Shown here: piece by piece, positions 55,908 to 64,000 of the stretch
How positions within the stretch are numbered: position 1 is the first letter of the stretch
How the letters are laid out: the number at the start of each line of letters is the position of its first letter
DNA from: Stenocarpella maydis
Taxonomy: Eukaryota; Ascomycota; Sordariomycetes; Diaporthales; Diaporthaceae
NCBI GenBank assembly: GCA_002270565.1
Contig: NQMI01000150.1
Location: 18,280-82,279 of the forward strand
Length of the DNA stretch: 64,000 bases
Direction: 5' to 3'
Made by a program: the position numbers and the translations under genes
Notes under the pieces: generated by a model
What the model was told of the DNA's origin: nothing
Databases searched by the model: none
The model's input: only the letters and a program-made list of their open reading frames with translations

Positions 55908-58013
55908 TTACCCATGCAGTCGCCGTCGGGTCTCCCACTCGCTCGCCACTTTTGTATGGGCCCTCCAGTTCTTGCCCACAGAATACGCTGCACCGACCGA
56001 CGCCTTCATTCGCCGCCCGGCCGGAGGCAGCCAAGGTTCAACCAGAGGCCGCGGCGGGTCCCTCCCTATCACCTCCCACATCCGCCTCTCCTCCCGATAC
56101 GTCGCCCGCGCGTCCGCGGAATTGGCATAGCTCTCCTGCTCCCTCTCGGCCTTGATCCTGCGGAATAGTGTCTCGCGGTCTCTCTTCGTCTGCGGCTGGT
56201 CGACTGCTGAGTACACCAAAATCTCGTCGGCCTCGGCCTTGACGGCTTCATCTTCATCCTCGCTCTCTTCGTACTCTTCGTCCGATGAGAATTCATCCTC
56301 CGAGCCCGTCGAGGCTGCGTCAGCTTCGCCATGTGTTGTTGCACCACCCGAGACCTCCTCGTCGCCTGAAGACAGCTCTATCCGCTGCACCTGATGCCTG
56401 GTGCTGCGCATCTGGCGGTGCCCACCCATGCCCAAGGCATGTTCGACAGCATCGTATGGCGTCATTGTCGCCCTGTCCTCCTCTTCGTTGGCCCTAGGTG
56501 GCTTCTCGTAAACATGCAGTCCGAGTCGCCTGGCGGACCCGACCAACACCTGCCGCTTTCCCGTCCTCAGGCCCAAGGATAGGGCGGCGGCACGCACGTC
56601 ATTCCGGCGCACTTCGCCCTTGATGTCTGCGAAATACCCACTCTGGGATTTTATACGTGAGCTCGCAAGGTAAAGGGATGACGCCACCAGTCGTCTCGTC
56701 AGCGTCAACGTGAGTGAGTAGAAATCGTCCAGCGTTGTTTGCCTCATTGAAGGATAGTCGCCGTCTAGAGACTGCCAATTGCTCTCCTCTGATGTGCCGT
56801 TCATAAAGAGCCGCTCAGAAACGTGCAACCAGCGCGGCACATTCAACAGAGACCATGGCGTGAGCTCATCACCAGCTGTCTCGTCCTGCGTGTTATTCTC
56901 GCACTTGTCTTGTGTGATCAGCCAATCGGGCCCACGCTTGTGCTGTTCCGCAGTCTGCTCGAATTTCTCCTGCCTCAGGGCAAGGATGTCGGCCACTTCA
57001 TCCAGGGCCTCGCAGCATTCGTGGCTCAGCTCAACTGCCGCGGGGAAGTCTGTTAGCTCCATGGGGTCGAGCTGGTTCTGCCGCTGCCGCTGTTCAAGTC
57101 CGTCCTGGAGTAGCGTCAAGTACTGCCTGACCTCCATCTCGCCCTTGGTGCGGATCCGGCGGGCAATCCCTGGCGAGTCGTCCCGGCCAAGGCGCCCAAG
57201 AGCCTCAAAGAAACGCTCCTTCTCCATGGATGTCCAGGTCACCGTGCCGATCTGTGATGATGGCAGACTGACCCTCTCGTCCTCAGTCTCGCGGCCAAGA
57301 GGAACATACTGAGCAGCTGCGTGATTGATGTCTTCGTTCAAAATCTCCAGATAGGCGCGGTTGAATGAGCCCTTGGCTTTCTTCAGTGGTCGGAAATTGG
57401 GATAATACTGTGCGTCTGCTGGTGACTTGCGCTTTCTCGAGCTTGATTTTTGACCCAGGTCATCTTCTCCCGAAGTCGCCTCCTGCACCATTTGGCTCAC
57501 AGATGAGTCGCTGGCCTCAGCTCCATCCGGCGAGTACTCGCGTTCATCAGATGAGATTTGATGAGATGGCGGTGGGCGATGTGCGGGTATGAGCTCTTCA
57601 TCTCCTGAAGCGCCTCTGTTCCCGGGCTCCCCTGTGTCGTCTTCGTCGACAGTGGTGCCTGCCTTCGCAGAGCCGCTGGAGTCTTCTGAGGGCTGATATC
57701 CTTGTGGCGGCTCAGGAGCGGCGCCATCATCAGAACCAGTGTCTCGGTTCCATGCACTGTGGTTCTGCTTGCCTGGGCTTCTTGAAAAGTTGTGCACCTC
57801 AGGGTGTTGACCGTCATGATGGCCACCCATCTCAGTATCAGAGTCCCCGAGGTGATGGTGATTGCTGTCGTCCATATGGGTACTGTCGTTTGCTCTGGCA
57901 CGCTCCTCCTTATGGCGTTCATGTCTTTTTCGAGGGCTCTTATCCTTCATCTCATCGCTTCTGGAGCCGCGCGACTGACCACTCGTTGGGGTTGAGGATG
58001 CCCATTTCGACAT
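55908..58013 (-). CDS. RRN5: Rrn5-like RNA polymerase I upstream activating factor subunit (SANT domain)
   Basis: 701 residues in one exon. The first ~240 residues are hydrophilic and rich in Ser, Asp, Glu, Gln and His, with basic patches (SSRKRKSP near 191-198). A SANT/Myb-like domain lies at about 257-302 (TVTWTSMEKERFFEALGRLGRDD then IARRIRTKGEMEVRQYLTLL). Further conserved blocks are LTDFPAAVELSHECCEALDEVADILALRQE, WLITQDKCE and LLNVPRWLHVSERLF with a YFADIKGEVRRNDVRAAALSLGL helix, which fit fungal Rrn5 proteins as I remember them. Rrn5 is part of the UAF complex on the rDNA promoter. The C-terminal part has a long acidic stretch (SDEEYEESEDEDE). Orthology is probable, not certain; another SANT-domain nuclear factor is the alternative. 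Confidence 0.75.
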   Translation of the reverse strand: MSKWASSTPTSGQSRGSRSDEMKDKSPRKRHERHKEERARANDSTHMDDSNHHHLGDSDTEMGGHHDGQHPEVHNFSRSPGKQNHSAWNRDTGSDDGAAPEPPQGYQPSEDSSGSAKAGTTVDEDDTGEPGNRGASGDEELIPAHRPPPSHQISSDEREYSPDGAEASDSSVSQMVQEATSGEDDLGQKSSSRKRKSPADAQYYPNFRPLKKAKGSFNRAYLEILNEDINHAAAQYVPLGRETEDERVSLPSSQIGTVTWTSMEKERFFEALGRLGRDDSPGIARRIRTKGEMEVRQYLTLLQDGLEQRQRQNQLDPMELTDFPAAVELSHECCEALDEVADILALRQEKFEQTAEQHKRGPDWLITQDKCENNTQDETAGDELTPWSLLNVPRWLHVSERLFMNGTSEESNWQSLDGDYPSMRQTTLDDFYSLTLTLTRRLVASSLYLASSRIKSQSGYFADIKGEVRRNDVRAAALSLGLRTGKRQVLVGSARRLGLHVYEKPPRANEEEDRATMTPYDAVEHALGMGGHRQMRSTRHQVQRIELSSGDEEVSGGATTHGEADAASTGSEDEFSSDEEYEESEDEDEAVKAEADEILVYSAVDQPQTKRDRETLFRRIKAEREQESYANSADARATYREERRMWEVIGRDPPRPLVEPWLPPAGRRMKASVGAAYSVGKNWRAHTKVASEWETRRRLHG

Positions 58014-58539
58014 GATTGCCTGCGTGTCCGTCAGAGGGCATTTTGTGCTTGCAAATCCATCAATAGTGCGCGACTAGAATCGCGCTAAATATTGTCAGGC
58101 GGGGGACATTCCGATTTTCAACATTTGGGCGAAACATGCCCTTGAGAAAAACTGCTCCTCGCAGTCTCGCGAAGGTGTTGGTCCTGCGGGAAAGTTTTAC
58201 GAGACCCGGGACTCAAGTTTGCAAGGGTAGAGGCTTTAGCGTGACCCGCCAGGCTCCAAGCAGTCAGGGGTATTCTGATTTGCAAGCGAGAGTGCCAAAA
58301 ACGCGCTAGTGACGCGCACATGTTGACACACACCCGTTCCCCATACAAATCGGCATCCCTTCAGTATCAACGCACATAACGTTATCATCATCATCGTATA
58401 TTTGCAACTATCACCACTCGGAATCATAGTGTTTCTCGTAGCATATATAGCGATTACCCCTAAACATTAATTATTACTCTATAACCCACCATTAGGGTCA
58501 ATTAAGGTTGCTAACGCCCTATTAGAGCTGTATATAGGN
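58014..58539. other. Rrn5-like promoter grading into AT-rich repeat DNA
   Basis: Normal composition to about 58,420, then AT-rich. A single N at 58,539 marks an unresolved base exactly at the edge of the left repeat copy. Confidence 0.5.
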
Positions 58540-59029
58540 GGACGATTGACAATGGTCTGGACAACTTTGTATTGAATTAAGTTGGGCTTCTGTAAGCCCT
58601 CCTTATATACCCTCCGACGTCGTCTCACCCCTGGGCACGCTGCGGTAGGCTCTGGTGCAAATTTGCAAATGCCGGAAAATTCGCCCTTCCAACACACCAT
58701 CTTTGGTTCCAAGCAACTAGCCAACCATAGCCCTAGCAATACCCAAATTAAGTACATATAAACTTCAGAAATCAAGCTATCTAATGCACTAAGTTATATA
58801 CTTTTTGGGTAAGAAATAAGGGTAATGCAGAGGTCTAAATTAAGGTGCAAATGCAGGCCAAAATAATCGACTTACGGCCACCAAACTCATCTTGCGTCAC
58901 GCACGCACTGGGCGTACTTAGCGAAAATCGCCTGACTCGCAAGTCTAGGGTAGCTCCTTGCTAAAAAGTCTAGGGTAACTCCTTGCACGAAGTCTAGGGT
59001 AACTCCTTGCTGAGCGGTTCCGTTTAACA
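58540..59029 (-). repeat. LTR-like repeat, left copy (inverted)
   Basis: Read on the minus strand it begins TGTTAAACGGAACCGCTCAGCA at 59029 and ends near ATCGTCC at 58540. It matches the copy at 62599-63085 almost base for base by eye. It includes a TATATAAGG box followed by an AATTCAATACAAAGTTGTCC stretch, as in an LTR promoter/start region, and three ~24 bp subrepeats of AAGTCTAGGGTAACTCCTTGC. Confidence 0.85.
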
Positions 59030-60660
59030 AGAGGTATTACCCCCCTCTAATACTCACGAAGTACCCAGAAGCTTTAAAGATGATATTTAGGGGTACTCTT
59101 ATCAGATCTCTTAACATATAGCTTAAGGAATTAAAGACCCGAGTTGCTAAGACTGTCCACAGCCACGAGATTAACCAGAACTATATCAGCACTCTAATCC
59201 AGCTAAGGAAGGCTACCACCAGAAAAGTTAAACACTCTAATGAGTTTCCAGCCGAAGCAACCCTCAAGATAATTTAGGATTCAATAATTAGCCTTATAAG
59301 GCAGATACAAGCAGAATCTCGCTATACACTTAATATATCATATTCGTTTTAACTATTAACTGCTCGCCATATAATCCCGGGGCGCTAGCAGGGACTAACA
59401 ATATCCTCATCCTCTAATCAAGGAGAATGGGCTTCTATTAGTATTATATCTCATAATATTAGGGGTGCTACTATTATAAAGGCTGTAGAGGATAATAAGG
59501 GCCGTTTATTTTAGGTAAGGCTAAATAATAGCAATAATACTAATATTAATATCGCTCCACTTAACAATCAGCTGGGAATCCCATCCTCCTCAAAGTCAAA
59601 ATCCTCTATAATGCAAGAGGAGATTGCTACAACAAGGGAAGCAAAAACTCACTATTTTATAAGGCTAAGCCAAAAATAAGAGTATCATAATAGGGACAAG
59701 TACCCAAACTACAAAAGGGAAGCCAAGTTAGCCTCATGGTGTTTCAAGAGGGGGGATAGGTTATATCTAGCACTTAGCTATAAGGACTTAATCAAGTAGG
59801 CTAATTTAATCAAAAAAGCCAGGAAAACGCATCTATTAAAAATATCCCTACAAGTATATACAATCAGGCACTTATTTAAGAGATTAGGAGGAAGATGGGT
59901 GGGCCAGACAATGTAGCAAACATTCTCTCAAACCTTAGGCCAGATAATAATATCCTTAGCGCAGTGCTAGGGCGCCCGGGCCGAGCCAACATACAACAGG
60001 GCAAAAGCAGCGGCTTCGGCAGCAGGAACATCATCAATATTAACAGCAGCAGCAGCAAGACTAGTCAGCTTACATTAGCTATCATAAATGCCCTTAGTAG
60101 GGTTTACACAGCAGCCAGCCAGTCGATTCAGCCACCGCCGCCGCCGCTAGCAACATAGGCAGCTGGGCAGGCATATACACTCCCAGGACCCCCTTCCTCT
60201 ACCGGAGCGCCATTAGCAAGGGTCACGCTACCTCCACGGCTTCGGCCAGTGATAATATTATCATCACCAGTAATACCTAATAGCCTTAAGTCAGAAGGGC
60301 TTCTAAAGAACTTTCTTACATATATTCGCTATTGGAAGGCCCGAGATTATAAGCAAAGATTATTATTAATTAGGCTGGCCTATAAGCTTCAGGAAGCGGG
60401 CATATGCTTGCTTAGGGACCTCTTAATATAGCTAGACAGCTAGTATAAGGAACGTCACTTTAATAAGAACCTAGGCAGCTTTCTTTATCAGTACGTAAAG
60501 GATTTTATTCAAGAGTATACGCTCTCAGCAGAGGACTTGCCAGCAGGCCGTAGAGTAAGTAAGGCCCCTAGGGATATTGTTGCTAATAGGAAAGCTTAAT
60601 TCTAGCTTATTTATGGTATTTAAGGGTATACAAGGGCATTTCTTAAGGGTGCAATAGCTT
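59030..60660 (+). mobile_element. decayed coding remnants between the inverted repeats
   Basis: AT-rich DNA with frequent TAA/TAG but stretches of clear protein-like sequence in the plus strand (for example RHLFKRLGGRWVGQTM near 59,868-59,915, NVANILSNLRPDNNILSAVL near 59,914 and LRLAYKLQEAGICLLRDLL-like near 60,370). I do not recognise the parent protein; a gag-like or host-gene-derived repeat is possible. The pattern of stops agrees with RIP. Confidence 0.45.
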
Positions 60661-61879
60661 ATTAGCAAGAAGTACGTTAAGGGGTTGATTGGTGGTTGTT
60701 ATATAAGTTTGCAAAGTTTGCAAAACATGCAAAACGTCAATACTAGTAGTGTAGCCCTCAAAGTATGCCTATGAGTGCCCCCTAACTCGAAATATAGATT
60801 CCCTTAACAGAACTTTAGCCTATTATAGCTAGAGTAGTATTAGAAGAAAGAGGAAGCTTTAATTTATTTAGTATAACAATTAGATTGTGTATATATTTTT
60901 TTCTTATAAAGTTATAGCTAAGTAATAGTATAGTATTATAACTAGTAGCTATAAGAATCCTGAGACTAGTACCTAGTACATCCTTATTCTAAACACCATA
61001 ACTATAAACCCACATTCTTCAATAAAGAGTGTATTAACTAAAAAAGTAAGACTATTATTATAAAGTCTAGAAGCAAGCTCTTTAGGAGTAAAAATTATAT
61101 CACGTCTATGATTTTTTCTAGTAGTATTATAACGTTGTTAAGTTAGGCGAATAGATAGCAAGTATATATGCCCGCTTGCACAACCACTACCCATACCTTC
61201 ATTAAAAGCAACTAGAAGGCCAAATAGTTTAGCTAGCAAAAAAAATAGGCAAAAAGAATGATATGCATTATATCTAAACCCTTACCCTTGCTAAGCAAGA
61301 ACTATATAAGGCATTGCTCCTTTAATAGTAATGGAAATCCTCACCGGTAAGTCATAGTCAAACATCAATACCATGAAGGCATTATACTAAGTAGTGGGTT
61401 GTATGGTTTATTAAGGATTGCTAGAAGCAGAGGTATATATAGCAATAGGCACCAAATATTACAATACGCTGATTTCTATATAAGAGGTATGTGATGATGT
61501 GGTGACAAGTGAGCCAAATTATAACCCCCAACTAATCAACTTCAGGGCAACCACCTTTTACTATACCCATAGGCCTAACGATAATATCATTTGATTCATC
61601 TAAAGAAAGGCTCTTTTGCTATATACTACTTGTAGATATACCTATAGTCCCTGGGCGTTGAGGCTATATTATTAGTTGGGGGTCATAATACCTATCATAT
61701 CCAGGCACATAGGCATAACTTCAAGAGCACTTAAATTGCTTCCACGCCACACACTATACACTATTGAAATCATCTTATATAAGCAATACACACATATTAG
61801 GGGCTTCAAATTATATATCTAGCCAGCTGTTTAATTAATAGACCCTCACCCCGGCTCTGGAATTATTGCTTTTCTAAAG

Positions 61880-62590
61880 TGACCTATAATAGCTTCCTTC
61901 TAAGCGCTAATGCTATATACACAATTAATAAGGAATTGCCTCCAGTCATCATCTATACGCCACTAGTCTTCTTTATACTAATAATAATAATAAATATACT
62001 TCTTCAGATCACCAAAGAATGCCTCAATAGGGTTAAGATCTGGGGAATACAGAGGGAGGTATGCAAGCCAAACCCCCACCTCATTATATACCTGCTGGAG
62101 GTTATCATAATAGTAGAAGCTTGCATTATCCATTACCAGCACTAAGTTCGGCCCTAAGAATAATATTATTTTGGGAATAACCTCAACCTCTATAAAGGTA
62201 ATAAAGCCTTCTCTATTAGTATAGCCTTAATATACTAATAGACCTAGAATATCCTTAATCATAAGGGCTGGAAGCACTTAAAATCAAGTGCTACAATCTG
62301 TGCCCCCTCTAGGTATTAGCTTCTTTAGCTGAATTCCCTTCAGCACCTATATAGTGCATTATAGCCCATTTTTCTTATTAATACTAGACTCATTAATGAA
62401 AATAAGTTAATTAGCCCGATATTCTTATATATTAATAATTTAGGTAGCTCGGATCTTATAGTTGCATTCCATAGCAACAAAGGAGCATAATTTCTTTATT
62501 CACTTAACTCCCTTAAGTGCCCAGCTAATAGTGCTTATAAAGATAAATAGATTAAAGGTTTTAAGTAACCACTATTACATCTTATCTTAA
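61880..62590 (-). mobile_element. Tc1/mariner-type transposase relic
   Basis: On the minus strand, protein-like sequence shows the DDE core: LVLVMDNASFYYYDNLQQV (62,146-62,090) with the second catalytic Asp in VMDNAS, and WLAYLPLYSPDLNPIEAFFG (ending near 62,010) with the family hallmark YSPDLNPIE at 62,049-62,023. Upstream, a stretch like GFITFIEVEVIPKI and VLPALMIKDILGL continues the same enzyme. Many in-frame stops and frameshifts show it is dead. The N-terminal helix-turn-helix part is missing, cut off by the right-hand repeat at 62,599. Confidence 0.7.
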
Positions 62591-62598
62591 TAGAGGTT

Positions 62599-63085
62599 TG
62601 TTAAACGGAACCGCTCAGCAGGGCGTTGGTACTCCGTGCAAGGAGTTACCCTAGACTTCGTTGTAAGGAGTTACCCTAGACTTGCGAGTCAGGCGATTTT
62701 CGCTAAGTACGCCCAGTGCGTGCGTGACGCAAGATGAGTTTGGTGGCCGTGAGTCGATTATTTTGGCCTGCATTTGCACCTTAATTCAGACCTCTGCATT
62801 ACCCTTATTTCTTACCCAAAAAGTATATGACTTAGTGCATTGGATAGCTTGATTTCTGAAGTTTATATGTACTTAATTTGGGTATTGCTAGGGCTATGGT
62901 TGGCTGGTTGCTTGGAACCAAAGATGGTGTGTTGGAAGGGCGAATTTTCCGGCATTTGCAAATTTGCACCAGAGCCGACCGCAGCGTGCCCAGGGGTGAG
63001 ACGACGTCGGAGGGTATATAAGGAGGGCTTACAGAAGCCCAACTTAATTCAATACAAAGTTGTCCAGACTATTGTTAATCGTCCC
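62599..63085 (+). repeat. LTR-like repeat, right copy
   Basis: Begins TGTTAAACGGAACCGCTCAGCA and ends near TTAATCGTCCC. Inverted relative to the left copy. It carries two, not three, of the TCTAGGGTAACTCCTTGC subrepeats. Its TATATAAGG box is at about 63,014. Confidence 0.85.
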
Positions 63086-64000
63086 AATTCGCCTCAGAGC
63101 ACCATACTGCGACCCTGCCGAAACACACACACGCTGAAATGAATGCTATTCTATAGCACAAATTCATCAGAGGTAATAGTATTAGTTGGTTTGAATTTAT
63201 AGGTACTAGTAATAAGGGGGGTAAAGGGAGTATGCCTATGGGTGGCTTGTTTAGTGCTTAATTCTTATTATTAGGAATGGAATTTATATTGATTGTTATC
63301 TAATTGGTTCTAGTTCCTAGCTGTCTTTTAGTTTACTAGTTATACTATATTGTCCTGATCTTGTTTTCTTGTTACTAGTATTTGTTAGGGTGTAAGGTAT
63401 AGATATTAGTATTTATTTAGATGGTTTTTAGGTGTAATTGGTATTTAGGATGTTAGTTAAATAAGGCGACTGATATTAGTATGTTTTTCTAAGGGGTTAA
63501 CTGGTTACTAGCTTCTGGTTATTTCTATTATAATTAGTCTCTTATTAGTTATTTCTCTTATTTTAGTTATAAAGACTGGGGTTTATTATATGGTTTCATT
63601 ATAATATTGGTTTATTATAGTTTGTTATGTATAGGGGTCTTAGGCTACGTTCCTGGCTCCTAGGGCTATTTTGTGGTGGTCTGTGCATGGTACTTTTTAA
63701 GTTTATAATAATAGTAGGTTAAGTTTTGGGCTGGTTTCTATATTTTTATTAGAATTATCGCCTCTCTATTTAATAAGGTATTCTATTGTTCCTTAGTATT
63801 ATCTTGAATCTATAATATTCTTTACTTTATATTCTTTATTATATTTATTAAGGGTTTTAATTTATATTTTAAGTTTTATATTTTCAGGTGCTAGTTTTAA
63901 GAGTAAAATATAAAAGTTATTATATTACTTTATTCCTTTAGGTAGTAAAGGTTTATAGTTAGTATCTAATCGTTTTTATAAAATTTTAAAAAGGCTGATT
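63086..64000. other. AT-rich, RIP-like DNA
   Basis: TA-rich sequence with stops in every frame and no coding remnant that I can identify. Probably more degenerate repeat DNA continuing past the window edge. Confidence 0.6.

Noticed and set aside
59030..62598. A live LTR retrotransposon between the two arms
   Set aside because: The arms are inverted rather than direct, and I found no reverse transcriptase, integrase or protease sequence; the only recognisable enzyme is a dead mariner transposase.

Overview
The window is nuclear DNA of a filamentous ascomycete (Pezizomycotina, most likely a Sordariomycete). The evidence is short spliceosomal introns (mostly about 47-150 bp, GTRNGT donors, CTAA-type branch points such as gctaac, CAG/TAG acceptors), GC-rich coding DNA, an FlbA-type RGS protein, a DUF7053 protein, fungal GPI-protein sequence and an AT-rich, stop-riddled transposon block that looks like repeat-induced point mutation (RIP). 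I rebuilt exon structures by hand and checked phase at each junction. No rRNA, tRNA or CRISPR was recognised. Species is not assignable from what I can see.

Layout. 1-17.9 kb is gene-dense: a DJ-1/PfpI protein (cut by the left edge), mitoribosomal uL23m, a METTL4-type MT-A70 methyltransferase, a Leu5-type mitochondrial CoA carrier, a conserved fungal protein of unknown function in four exons, Paf1-complex subunit Cdc73, a DUF7053 protein, a GPI-anchored wall protein and an FlbA/Sst2-type RGS regulator. 17.9-30.5 kb is a gene-poor stretch of about 12.5 kb upstream of the RGS gene. It has many simple repeats, a (ACA)n tract beside a 6-base gap, and a striking cluster of heat-shock elements. 30.5-39.6 kb holds a small predicted tail-anchored protein, an Orc4 with AT-hook and PHD finger, an unknown small ORF, bystin/Enp1 and Hgh1, the last two divergent from one promoter. 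40.6-44 kb is an accessory patch: a frameshifted pseudogene, a lineage-specific gene with a decayed tail, and AT-rich DNA. 44-58 kb holds a salicylate-hydroxylase-like flavin monooxygenase, a CSC1/OSCA-type channel, a CYSTM-like small protein and an Rrn5-like Pol I factor. 58.4-64 kb is degenerate repeat DNA: two ~490 bp near-identical repeats in inverted orientation flank a decayed block containing a Tc1/mariner transposase relic.

The genes are mainly housekeeping and do not form one pathway. Themes that recur are ribosome production and translation (uL23m, bystin, Hgh1, Rrn5), chromatin/transcription/replication (Cdc73, Orc4, the MT-A70 enzyme) and signalling or cell surface (RGS, GPI protein, CSC1-like channel). 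I found no defence or biosynthetic cluster. The best leads are the heat-shock-element cluster with no recognised gene, the domain make-up of Orc4, and the inverted-repeat transposon block.
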